Shown piece by piece: positions 1 through 7,366 of a stretch of DNA of 64,000 bases. Every line of letters begins with the position of its first letter. Within the stretch, counting starts at the first letter, position 1. Source of the stretch: M3007 sp031425155 (lineage in GTDB: Bacteria; Bacteroidota; Bacteroidia; Chitinophagales; Saprospiraceae); assembly GCA_031425155.1 (NCBI GenBank), contig JANPIV010000035.1, forward strand, positions 90,778 to 154,777, written 5' to 3'. Below the pieces are notes generated by a model that saw only the letters and a list, made by a program, of their open reading frames with translations, ran no database searches and was not told the origin of the DNA. Both the position numbers and the translations under genes were made by a program.

Positions 1-994
1 GCCGTTCGCGCAGCACCACGATAGCGGCGTTCACCTCGAAGCCGATCAGCAGAATCATACAGTTCAATTGTATCCAGATCATGAGCACGATCAGGGTGCC
101 AATGGAGCCATAGACTTTGTTGTAATTGCCAAAATTGTCCACATAAAAGGAGAAACCCCAGGACGTGGCAATGGAAAGCACTGTGGCCAACGTTGCGCCG
201 GGATTGAAAAAGGAAATGGGATGGCGAATGGATGAGCCATAGCGATAAATAGACGAAAAAGTGGCGTAAAACAGGGACAAAACCACAATCCAGCGGAAAG
301 TGAACAGTGCCATCCGGGTCAGCCAGTCCGCGTCAATATACTGAATCAAAAATTGCAACAGGATATTCCCCAAAATCACCAGCACCACGGAAGCCACCAG
401 CACAAAACCCACCAAAAAGGTCAATTGAATGGCCATGACGCGTTTTTGGAAGCCGGTACGCCGCCTGAAAGTAGCTTTGTAGTCTTTTTCCAGCCCCTGC
501 ATCATCGAAAGCATACCATTGGAAGCAAACCAGATGGCCAGAAAAAAACCCAGCGATAGCAATCCACCCCGGGGAATGGTCGCAATATTCTGAATGGTTT
601 TAAACAGCATCTGGCCCGCCTGACCAGGCATGACTTCGTGAATAGATTCGCTCAGTACAGTATCAAAATTACTATATAATGGCGTGTAAGCCAACAAAGT
701 AAACAATACGATAATGGACGGAAAAATAGCCATAAAAAAACTATATGACATAGAATTGGCGCGGGTCACAATCGCATCATCATGGGTCTCTTTATTGATA
801 AATACCACCAGATTATAAATGGGTATTTCCTGCAAACCCGGCAAGGAATTCCTTTTTGCCCAATTCAAAGTGCGTATCCAGCGGGGATGCTGCGTGAAAT
901 AGAGGATAATCCGCTCGATAAAACCGGGCAGCTTATCCAGCAGTGCTTTCAAGTGACGTGTACGGTGCTGAAATTGGTCGGATAAATAGCTCAT
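1..994 (-). CDS. YihY/virulence factor BrkB family membrane protein (partial, C-terminus outside window)
   Basis: The minus-strand reading frame opens at an ATG at 994 (MSYLSDQFQ) and stays open to the window edge, giving 331 codons without the true C-terminus. It has several hydrophobic helices and the family's late segment, seen here as VYGSIGTLIVLMIWIQLN followed by LLIGFEVNAAIV, which matches the conserved end of YihY/BrkB proteins (once misnamed ribonuclease BN). The family are inner-membrane proteins of about 300 residues with six helices; their function is not settled. The first 60 residues are soluble and somewhat longer than usual. No strong Shine-Dalgarno sequence precedes the start, as is usual in Bacteroidota. 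The gene is transcribed away from its neighbour at 1223-1636, with about 230 bases between them. Confidence 0.85.
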   Translation of the reverse strand, partial: MSYLSDQFQHRTRHLKALLDKLPGFIERIILYFTQHPRWIRTLNWAKRNSLPGLQEIPIYNLVVFINKETHDDAIVTRANSMSYSFFMAIFPSIIVLFTLLAYTPLYSNFDTVLSESIHEVMPGQAGQMLFKTIQNIATIPRGGLLSLGFFLAIWFASNGMLSMMQGLEKDYKATFRRRTGFQKRVMAIQLTFLVGFVLVASVVLVILGNILLQFLIQYIDADWLTRMALFTFRWIVVLSLFYATFSSIYRYGSSIRHPISFFNPGATLATVLSIATSWGFSFYVDNFGNYNKVYGSIGTLIVLMIWIQLNCMILLIGFEVNAAIVVLRER

Positions 995-1195
995 AACAGG
1001 CAAAGGGCAACAAAAAAAACAGGCAAAAAAGCAAATGGAGCAACGCAACATCCCGGTTTTTATCGGGAAGAACAAAGGGCAATTGGCAAAATAAAGCAAA
1101 AACACGTCCCTATTTTTCCTTAGTAAGTATGGAGCAATAAGCAACCAGCTTTGATTTAAAATGAAGGCTTATAAAACATTAGCCACCACTCTTCC

Positions 1196-1222
1196 TCAAC
1201 AATCTCAACCTACTCAACGGTC
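1196..1222. repeat. Degenerate CTCAAC word repeat
   Basis: Just after the thioesterase stop codon the plus strand shows CTCAAC three times with short spacers and a related CTCATC. Read on the other strand it is GTTGAG. The same word recurs at 4707-4755. No coding role is visible. Confidence 0.45.
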
Positions 1223-1636
1223 TCATCCCTTAAAATATGGCCTTAGCCGCTCCAGCAGAAACTCCGGGGCCGACACCACCTTTTTGCTTTTCGCATCAAA
1301 GAAACAGAGACGCACCCGACCGGCATTCACCAATTTTCGCTGCTCATTTTTTATTTCCACATGAAAAATAATGTACTCATCTGGTAAACGCCGAATCTCC
1401 GTACGAACCGTCAGCAAGTCGTCATAATAAGCCGGACGCACAAAGCGCATATCGAGGCTCATCACGGGCAACCAAATACCATGTACATCCTCTAACTCCT
1501 TGTAAGACAAGCCCAACGACCGGATGGTCTCGACCCGGCCCACCTCGTAGTACTGGGCATAATGGCCATAGTACAGGTAGCCCATCTGATCGGTTTCGCC
1601 ATAGCGGACGCGGATCTGTGTCTCGTGCGCGTACAT
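1223..1636 (-). CDS. Acyl-CoA thioesterase, 4HBT/YbgC family
   Basis: A 137-residue single-domain hot-dog-fold protein, the normal length for the 4-hydroxybenzoyl-CoA thioesterase/YbgC family. The N-terminal motif RYGETDQMGYLYYGHY (residues 11-26) carries the conserved active-site aspartate (Asp16), followed by a long helix (YEVGRVETIRSLG). Members hydrolyse acyl-CoA thioesters in the cytoplasm, often of short-chain or aromatic acids, and the exact substrate cannot be read from the sequence. The start ATG at 1636 is 103 bases from the divergent gene at 1740. A TACCTTAG sequence on the minus strand (1659-1666) is a near match to the Bacteroidota -7 box. Confidence 0.88.
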   Translation of the reverse strand: MYAHETQIRVRYGETDQMGYLYYGHYAQYYEVGRVETIRSLGLSYKELEDVHGIWLPVMSLDMRFVRPAYYDDLLTVRTEIRRLPDEYIIFHVEIKNEQRKLVNAGRVRLCFFDAKSKKVVSAPEFLLERLRPYFKG

Positions 1637-1739
1637 AAGAGGTTGTTTTTTTTCAACGCTAAGGTAGTGGGAGTTCGGCGTTTCTAAGGTGTGGCATGAC
1701 CTTTTTAGAGTGCATTAGAACATTTAAAAAACGCCTGTT

Positions 1740-2168
1740 ATGAATAATGATTTGGATTTGCCCGAAGAAATGCCCTACATGTCGCCCTTGAGCAACCGGG
1801 TAGAGGCTTCGAAAGAAAAAGGATTTACGGAAGATTTTGACGTAGAATCCGCTACCCACATGATTAACAACCGCACCCAAATTCGGTATGTCCCCGAAGA
1901 GGTGGACATCGTCAATTACTATCGTTTTGAAGGCATGTCCGACCCCGGTGATAGCAGTATATTGTATGAAATACAAACCAGTGATGGGGTCAAAGGGGTA
2001 TTGGTGACTCCTTATGGACCCACTTGTCCGGCCTACGTAGCGGAGTTTGTGGCCAGGATAGAACAGATGGAGAAACAGCGAAACGGTAACTCTACCGACA
2101 CCACGGCGGCAGTGAATCCGATTGCCCAAACGGTTTATGATGATAACACCGAGAAGCAGGTTGTGTAG
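1740..2168 (+). CDS. Small conserved protein of the family often mislabelled 'phosphoribosylpyrophosphate synthetase'
   Basis: A 142-residue soluble protein. The centre (residues 28-95) has the pattern GFTEDFDVES, then YYRFEGMSDPGDSSILYEI and DGVKGVLVTPYG. I recognise this as the core of a small (about 100 residue) Bacteroidota family that databases frequently call phosphoribosylpyrophosphate synthetase, although it has none of the PRPP synthetase folds or motifs. The N-terminal 25 and C-terminal 40 residues (rich in Asn, Thr, Asp) are extra compared with the core. The function is unknown. It is followed by a strong intrinsic terminator, so it is probably expressed as a single gene from the divergent intergenic region 1637-1739. 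Confidence 0.75.
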   Translation: MNNDLDLPEEMPYMSPLSNRVEASKEKGFTEDFDVESATHMINNRTQIRYVPEEVDIVNYYRFEGMSDPGDSSILYEIQTSDGVKGVLVTPYGPTCPAYVAEFVARIEQMEKQRNGNSTDTTAAVNPIAQTVYDDNTEKQVV

Positions 2169-2187
2169 AAATTTCCAATAAACAGAT

Positions 2188-2230
2188 AACCCGCTAAATA
2201 ATTGAAAATCAATTATTTAGCGGGTTTTTT
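2188..2230 (+). terminator. Strong intrinsic terminator after the small conserved gene
   Basis: A perfect 18-bp stem (2188-2205 with 2209-2226) with a three-base AAA loop is followed by a T run. It lies 20 bases after the stop codon at 2168 and fits a rho-independent terminator for plus-strand transcription. Confidence 0.85.
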
Positions 2231-2247
2231 ATATAAAAAATGCGCCG

Positions 2248-2405
2248 TTTAGGTAGCCGCAGCGCGGCGAAATATTTGTAGCCTATATCCCGCTATCAAG
2301 TCTTGGAGGCGCAGCGCACCGGAGCACATTCCGGTGCGCTGCACCTCCAAGAAGAGGGTGGTCCATTTTGCTACAAATATTTAGGGTGCGCTGCCCCAGT
2401 ACTAA
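2248..2405. repeat. Nested inverted-repeat element (non-coding)
   Basis: Outer arms read GCAGCGCGGCGAAATATTTG on the left and the complement of GCAGCGCACCCTAAATATTTG on the right. Inside is a second hairpin with a stem of about 22 bp (CTTGGAGGcGCAGCGCACCGGA and its complement) around GCACAT. The inner and outer arms share the GCAGCGCACC core. There is no open reading frame of interest. It resembles REP/MITE-type non-coding repeats and sits between two convergent genes. Confidence 0.65.
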
Positions 2406-2422
2406 ATGTTTCCAATAAAATA

Positions 2423-3706
2423 CTAAACTTCCGGTTCCCCAATTTCTTCCCGTTCAATCGGGCAGGTCATACAGTGGCTCCCGCCGCGTGCCCGCGAAAG
2501 TTCGTTGGAAGGAATGGTGATGATGGTATTTTCCACTTTATCCGGCGTGGTTTTGCCATTTTCGATGTCGCGCAGGAGTTTTTCGGCCCGCACCACCTTA
2601 TAGCCAAAATCTTTAAACGCGCGTTCCGTCACTGGATTACGGTCGTAAGTAATGGCCACGCCCGGTTTCAGTGTCACCAGGTTACAGCCATCGGTCCATT
2701 GTTCGCGTTCCTGATAGGGGCTTTCGCCGCCGCCGGCCCAGATGAATTCCATGTTCGGATTGACTTCGGCCAGCAGGAAATCCTTTAGGCTGCCGTATTC
2801 GATCTGCTCGCCATTGGCGCGATATACCTCCACATAAGAACCCAGACCATCCTGCACAATTGGCTTATAACCAACAATATGGTTGTGGTTGATCTGCGTA
2901 AACACCGTATCAATGTGCATGTACGTGCGTTCGGCGGGGATGTTGACCTGCACCACATTTTTGATAATGCCCCGGTCGAACAGGTAATTTTTTATCATGT
3001 GGAACGCGTACTCATTACTGCGTTCAGAGCAGCCAATGAGCAGATAATCTTTATTGAGGATCATCACGTCGCCACCTTCGATACTGATCGTTTCGCCTTT
3101 TTTATTGGGCGGAAACTTGTCCACGCGGTTCAGGTTGATGGTCTTTCCATCGGCTTTCAGGCGGCGAAATACCGGGTGGCTGCTGAAAATGAGCCGGGTC
3201 AGGAAGTTTTCGCGGAAGCGAGCCGTTTTGTTGGCCTTCGTAATAATGACGTGGCCTTTCACGGTCACCGCCAGGTCGCGGGTAAAAATGAGATTCGGGA
3301 TCGGGTCGAACAAAATCCGGTCCTCCGGCTCCAGATAGCCCGTAATGAGCGTATCGGCCAGTTGTTCCGAAGAGAGGCCCGCCAGACGCGGAATGAAGGA
3401 GTACGGCAACTCCTCGAAATCCGTGATTTTATTGATCACTTCATATTTGCTTTCCTCTTCGCGGGTACTTTCGGCGAGCAGATCGCGCACTTCCAGCACA
3501 TTTTCCTTGCCAAGAAAAGCCTTCAGTACATTAATAAAAATATCGTGTTCCTCCTGCATATTCGGCAGGTGGACAATGTCGTCGAAAAGCAATTCTCCCG
3601 CGCGTTTGGGCGTGATGCGGGCAATACCTTCGTCGGGGCGGTGTACGATCACTTTTTTCAATTTTCCGATCTCGGAATCAACGTAAATACGACTGTTAGC
3701 GTCCAT
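2423..3706 (-). CDS. arcA: Arginine deiminase
   Basis: A 427-residue guanidino-modifying enzyme, normal length for arginine deiminase, which converts arginine to citrulline and ammonia. All expected catalytic elements are visible: Glu210 in SIEGGDV, His264 and Asp266 in YMHIDTVF, and the nucleophile Cys412 in GGSHCMTCPI near the C-terminus; NLIFTRD (138-144) is the substrate-binding loop. No carbamoyltransferase or carbamate kinase gene lies nearby, so this is not a classical arcABC operon. The same window carries agmatine deiminase and N-carbamoylputrescine amidase at 26.9-29.1 kb, so arginine-derived nitrogen compounds are handled by at least two deiminases here. It is convergent with the small gene at 1740-2168. 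Confidence 0.93.
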   Translation of the reverse strand: MDANSRIYVDSEIGKLKKVIVHRPDEGIARITPKRAGELLFDDIVHLPNMQEEHDIFINVLKAFLGKENVLEVRDLLAESTREEESKYEVINKITDFEELPYSFIPRLAGLSSEQLADTLITGYLEPEDRILFDPIPNLIFTRDLAVTVKGHVIITKANKTARFRENFLTRLIFSSHPVFRRLKADGKTINLNRVDKFPPNKKGETISIEGGDVMILNKDYLLIGCSERSNEYAFHMIKNYLFDRGIIKNVVQVNIPAERTYMHIDTVFTQINHNHIVGYKPIVQDGLGSYVEVYRANGEQIEYGSLKDFLLAEVNPNMEFIWAGGGESPYQEREQWTDGCNLVTLKPGVAITYDRNPVTERAFKDFGYKVVRAEKLLRDIENGKTTPDKVENTIITIPSNELSRARGGSHCMTCPIEREEIGEPEV

Positions 3707-3915
3707 AATGTGTGGTGTGGGCTACTGCTTGGCAGCCAATTTGGTTAGGATAATGATAGCAATAATACAGCAGGGCTGGCCCAAAAAGACCGCTTCGTCC
3801 CGTCCGAAAAGCGGGGCAAAAGTAGATCGAATATTTGCGGTAGCGAAATTTCCGGCGCGTTGTCGTGGCTTTCTTTGCCGGAGAAAGCGGGTTTTAGCAA
3901 AGAGACTGTTTTTGA

Positions 3916-3948
3916 TTGCGCAGAAAGAAGGGGGAATTTCTACATTTG
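3916..3948 (+). promoter_or_regulatory. Candidate Bacteroidota-type promoter for the esterase at 3970
   Basis: TTG at 3916-3918 and TACATTTG at 3941-3948 fit the -33 (TTG) and -7 (TAnnTTTG) elements of the Bacteroidota housekeeping sigma factor, with 22 bases between them. The -7 box ends 21 bases before the start codon. Confidence 0.45.
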
Positions 3949-3969
3949 CCAAAATTTAACTAATTCAAG

Positions 3970-4701
3970 ATGAATCGAGAAATACACCAATGGTTTAGCC
4001 CACGGCTGAACAAGAACATGGAAATTGCCGTATATGGCCACTTTGGTTTCGCGCTGCTGATGCTGCCTACGGCGGCAGCGGATTATCTGGAGTACGAGCG
4101 TTTTCAACTCCTCGACGTGCTCCGCCCGGCTATTGAGGCTGGCAAAGTGAAAGTTTTTTCCATCAACAGCATTAATTCTGAAGCCTGGCTGAACAACCGG
4201 ATGAATCCGCGCCACAAAGCCATCCGCCACCAGCAATTCAACGCCTACGTGGAACAGGAGGTGGTGCCGTTCATTCATACCCATACCAGCCCGAATACGC
4301 CGATTATTACCACGGGTGCTTCGCTGGGTGCGCTGCATGCAGCCAATATGTTCTTTCGTCGCCCCGATCTGTTCGCCGGTACCATTGCCATGTCGGGTCT
4401 GTACGACCTGACGGCTTACACGAAAGGCTACTTCGACGAGGATGTTTATTTCAATTCCCCGTGCCACTATCTGCCGAATCTGAATGACGAAAACTACCTG
4501 AATCGCCTGCGAAGCAGTGGTCATATTCACATTCTGACCGGCTCCGGTGCTTACGAAGACCCGGAAGGCTCGCGTCGCTTGTCCAACATTCTGGCCGGCA
4601 AAGGCATTCCGCACGAACTCGACATCTGGGGCACGGATATGCGCCACGACTGGCCGACCTGGCGGGCAATGTTGCCTTATTATCTGGAAAGCCGGTTTTA
4701 A
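3970..4701 (+). CDS. Esterase, alpha/beta-hydrolase fold (putative esterase D/YcjY-like family)
   Basis: A 243-residue cytoplasmic-looking protein with no signal peptide. The nucleophile elbow is ITTGASLGALHA (Ser118), the acid is probably Asp197 in AYEDPEGS, and the catalytic His is His226 in MRHDWPTW. These match the putative-esterase (esterase D-like) branch of alpha/beta hydrolases. The substrate is not evident; relatives hydrolyse simple esters or S-formylglutathione-like thioesters. The next gene, 93 bases downstream and co-directional, is another esterase of the same superfamily but exported, so the two may be co-transcribed. Confidence 0.8.
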   Translation: MNREIHQWFSPRLNKNMEIAVYGHFGFALLMLPTAAADYLEYERFQLLDVLRPAIEAGKVKVFSINSINSEAWLNNRMNPRHKAIRHQQFNAYVEQEVVPFIHTHTSPNTPIITTGASLGALHAANMFFRRPDLFAGTIAMSGLYDLTAYTKGYFDEDVYFNSPCHYLPNLNDENYLNRLRSSGHIHILTGSGAYEDPEGSRRLSNILAGKGIPHELDIWGTDMRHDWPTWRAMLPYYLESRF

Positions 4702-4706
4702 AAACC

Positions 4707-4755
4707 GTTGAGAAAAAGGTGGAGAAAAGTCGAGAGAAAAGGTTGAGAAAGGGAC
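4707..4755. repeat. Degenerate GTTGAGAAA word repeat
   Basis: Four degenerate copies of a word like GTTGAGAAAAAGG (variants GTGGAGAAAAG, GTCGAGAGAAAAG, GTTGAGAAAGG) fill the gap between the two esterase genes. The same GTTGAG core occurs on the minus strand at 1196-1222. Confidence 0.55.
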
Positions 4756-4794
4756 TGTTTGGTCTAGTTGGCTAAAATATTGAAAATCAATTAA

Positions 4795-5628
4795 ATGCTT
4801 CCAAATCAACTAATTACACTCCTGCTAATTCCCACCTTGTTGCAAATCAGTTGCGCGCAGTCCAGCCGGGTGGATACCGTCGAAATATACAGTGCAGCGA
4901 TGCACAAGTCCATCCCCTGCCTGATTATCACCCCCAGCGACTATAGTGTGCTGGGGGACCCCTACCCTACCTTGTACTTGCTGCATGGCTGGAGCGGTAA
5001 CTACAGCGGCTGGTACAAGGAAGCACCGCAGTTGCCGGAATTGGCGGACCGCTACCAAATGGTGATCGTCTGCCCAGATGGCGGCTATGACAGCTGGTAT
5101 TTGGATAGTCCGGTGGATTCGACGGTGCGTTACGATACGCATTTATCGAAGGAAGTGGTGGCTTACGTGGATCACTATTACAACACCCGTCCCGAGCGGT
5201 CGGGGCGGGCCATCGCCGGGCTGAGCATGGGCGGCCACGGCGCACTATCGTTAGCGATCCGCCACCCGGATGTGTTCGGGGCGGCAGGCAGCATCTGCGG
5301 CGGCATGGATTTGCGGCCTTTCAAAAAGAACAACTGGGACCTGCAAGGGGTATTGGGCAATCCCGACACCTACCCGCAAAACTGGGAGGACTATTCGGTG
5401 GTCAATCTGGTGCCGCGCCTGAAAAATGCCAACCTGAAAATCATCATTGACTGCGGCCTCGGCGATTTCTTTCTGGATGTCAACCGCGAAATGCACCAGC
5501 GTCTGCTGGAGGCCCGCATTCCGCATGAATACACGGAGCGGCCCGGCGAGCATAATGCGGCGTATTGGGGCAGCGCGATTGATATGCAGGCGGTGTTTTT
5601 TGGGAAGTTTTTTGCGAAGGGGAATTAG
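4795..5628 (+). CDS. Exported alpha/beta-hydrolase esterase (esterase D/EstA-like)
   Basis: A 277-residue protein with an N-terminal hydrophobic signal (residues 1-22, ending near LQISCAQSS; a lipobox is not convincing). The mature part has the oxyanion region YLLHGWSGNYSGW, the nucleophile elbow AGLSMGGHGA (Ser144), an acid at about Asp224 (CGLGDFF) and His253 (PGEHNAAYW). This is the esterase family that includes tributyrin esterase and feruloyl or acetyl esterases associated with polysaccharide breakdown. It follows the cytoplasmic esterase at 3970 and probably acts in the periplasm on exogenous esters. The substrate is not known. Confidence 0.85.
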   Translation: MLPNQLITLLLIPTLLQISCAQSSRVDTVEIYSAAMHKSIPCLIITPSDYSVLGDPYPTLYLLHGWSGNYSGWYKEAPQLPELADRYQMVIVCPDGGYDSWYLDSPVDSTVRYDTHLSKEVVAYVDHYYNTRPERSGRAIAGLSMGGHGALSLAIRHPDVFGAAGSICGGMDLRPFKKNNWDLQGVLGNPDTYPQNWEDYSVVNLVPRLKNANLKIIIDCGLGDFFLDVNREMHQRLLEARIPHEYTERPGEHNAAYWGSAIDMQAVFFGKFFAKGN

Positions 5629-5633
5629 AGTAA

Positions 5634-5799
5634 TATCTAATCCATCACTGGCAACGCCCGCACCCGCCGATATAAATCCTCCAACCGCAGGTCCAGTCCA
5701 GCGTATGTAACCGCACCGATTTAGCCGGGTCCGTTTCGGTCTGCATCTGCCAAAGACCCGTTGCGGGATCGGCCAATCTTGATCAACCTCCATATCCAC
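5634..5799 (-). pseudogene. Possible decayed gene fragment directly after tolC
   Basis: The minus strand after the tolC stop codon reads plausible protein in three successive frames: MDMEVDQDWP in one frame from a GTG that overlaps the stop; then ADPATGLWQMQTETDPAKSV in a second; then YAGLDLRLEDLYRRVRALP ending VMD and a stop in a third. Joined by two frameshifts these give a coherent peptide of about 55 residues. I do not recognise the family. It could be a decayed small gene, or intergenic sequence that happens to look coding. Confidence 0.3.
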
Positions 5800-7232
5800 T
5801 AAAAATCGCCCAATCTACCCGCCGCCCACAAGAGTCCGGCCTCCGCTTTGCGGTATTCGCTGAGCAATTTCAGGTACTTGATCTGTGCATCCAGCCAGCG
5901 TTGTTCGCGGGCGTTAATGAGGAAAATGGAACTTTCCCCCTGCCGGAATTTCTCGGTTTCGGCATCCAGCAGGAGGCGATAATTAGCCGTAAAATCGCGA
6001 AATAGCGGCAACTGCTGGCTAAAATTGGTGAGTTCGTTGGCGTACTGGCGCACTTTGGTTTCTACTTCCTGGCGTTTCTGGCGCAGGGCCTGATCGGTTT
6101 GGGCCAGTTTAAGGACGGTCATCTGCCAGTCGCCCCGCGCCTTGCGGTTGAGCAGGGGGTAACTAAAATTGACCCCCCATTTTATGTCGTTGGCGAGCAG
6201 GGCGGGACCTTCGGCAGTAGTGGTTGGGAAGAAGGTCCAGCCTTCGCCCAGCAAATTGTAGGTCAGGTCGAGTTGGGGTTTGCGCTTCTCGTTTTTCAGC
6301 CGACGCTCCACTTCGAGACTGCGCATTTTAGTATCATACAGACGTAATTCGGGATGCCGTTGCCGCGCTTGCGCCACCAAATCGGCGGTATTCATGGGCA
6401 GCATATCCAGAGAGCCGGTTAGCAAAATCGGGGCCGCAGGAAGCAGCTCCGGCGAGGTCGGCTGCTGATTGGGCTGCCATAGAAAAGTGGCCAAAGTCAG
6501 CGCGGCATTCTGGCGGTCGAGTTGGGCAAAATTCACATCGAGCAGGCGGGTTTGCACTTGTAACAGCGTTTCCGTAGTGTCAATGGCGGGCTTGTCGCCT
6601 TGCAGCACGCTTTCGCGCAGACCGACGAGGCGGACCTGGGCCTGCTCCAAAGCGGCGGTGTATATCTGCAATTGATTATCAGCCACCACCCAGGTCCAGT
6701 AGGCTTTGGCGGCTTCCAGCAGCAGATCATTGAGCGCAGCGGCGCGCTCAGCCTCCCCCTGCTCTAACCCGATCTGACTTTGGCGCAGGGCGGCCCGGCG
6801 TTCGTCGAAGAGCAGCCCCTGCCCTAATGCCCACTCCACGCCCACTACCGCTTGCCCGGCAGATGGTATTTTCCGTTCCGGGTTCAGGTATTCCCCACTT
6901 ACCCAGTTGTAGGCACCCTTCACTTCTAATCCCGCCCAAGTCGGCAATTTGACGCCCGCCTCGCCGTATTGGTAATAGTTTTTGCTGTTAAACTCTTTGG
7001 CCGAATAGTCAGTGTAAGCCTTCGGATCAAAACCGCCCCGGGCCCGTAACAGCGCAGCCGCCGCCAAATCGCGATACAGATCGGCCTGTCGCGCCAGCGG
7101 GTGATTGGTCAGCACCTGCTGGCGAAAAGTCGGCCAATCCAACGGCGGCGACCCCGTAGATTGCTGACAAAAAGCCACTGGTAAAAAGCCAAAAAACAGA
7201 CTTATATGCAGAATAATAAGCAGATTACGCAT
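5799..7232 (-). CDS. TolC-family outer-membrane efflux/secretion channel
   Basis: A 477-residue protein with a signal peptide (MRNLLIILHISLFFGFLPVAFCQQ) and the duplicated coiled-coil outer-membrane efflux protein architecture (residues about 40-240 and 270-470, long amphipathic helices such as LEQGEAERAAALNDLLLEAA and LAQTDQALRQKRQEVETKV). TolC-type trimers form the outer-membrane exit duct of tripartite exporters. It is the last gene of an ABC-HlyD-TolC operon on the minus strand, 131 bases after the HlyD gene. Its leader carries three tandem copies of an 8-base word. Confidence 0.88.
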   Translation of the reverse strand: MRNLLIILHISLFFGFLPVAFCQQSTGSPPLDWPTFRQQVLTNHPLARQADLYRDLAAAALLRARGGFDPKAYTDYSAKEFNSKNYYQYGEAGVKLPTWAGLEVKGAYNWVSGEYLNPERKIPSAGQAVVGVEWALGQGLLFDERRAALRQSQIGLEQGEAERAAALNDLLLEAAKAYWTWVVADNQLQIYTAALEQAQVRLVGLRESVLQGDKPAIDTTETLLQVQTRLLDVNFAQLDRQNAALTLATFLWQPNQQPTSPELLPAAPILLTGSLDMLPMNTADLVAQARQRHPELRLYDTKMRSLEVERRLKNEKRKPQLDLTYNLLGEGWTFFPTTTAEGPALLANDIKWGVNFSYPLLNRKARGDWQMTVLKLAQTDQALRQKRQEVETKVRQYANELTNFSQQLPLFRDFTANYRLLLDAETEKFRQGESSIFLINAREQRWLDAQIKYLKLLSEYRKAEAGLLWAAGRLGDF

Positions 7233-7240
7233 GGTGGTAA

Positions 7241-7264
7241 TTGGTTTATTGGTTTATTGGTTTA
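7241..7264. repeat. Three tandem copies of TTGGTTTA in the tolC leader
   Basis: TTGGTTTA is repeated three times, ending nine bases before the tolC start codon. In the sense strand this is an unstructured A/C-rich leader of AAACCAAT units. Similar AACCAAT words occur at 8721-8740, 41158-41194 and 46226-46288. Confidence 0.6.
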
Positions 7265-7340
7265 CAATAGTAAATAAAATTATCGCGGCACCTTAAAACA
7301 ATCTTTCTACTATAAAAATTCTATTAAATATAATTAATAA

Positions 7341-7366
7341 CTCATACCTCATACCTTCACACCTCA
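7341..7366. repeat. Degenerate CTCATACCT word repeat after the HlyD gene
   Basis: The plus strand reads ACTCATACCTCATACC and then TTCACACCTCATTT, three degenerate copies of one word spanning the end of the HlyD gene. A related CTCATACTTCATACG lies at the end of bshC (about 60757-60772). Confidence 0.4.

Noticed and set aside
2879..3748. 289-codon plus-strand frame antisense to arginine deiminase
   Set aside because: It lies fully over arcA, is rich in His/Arg/Val from the reverse complement of arcA codons, and has no domain.
3708..3959. Small frames on both strands between arcA and the esterase gene
   Set aside because: They cover a candidate promoter and have arginine-rich low-quality sequence with no match to a known protein.
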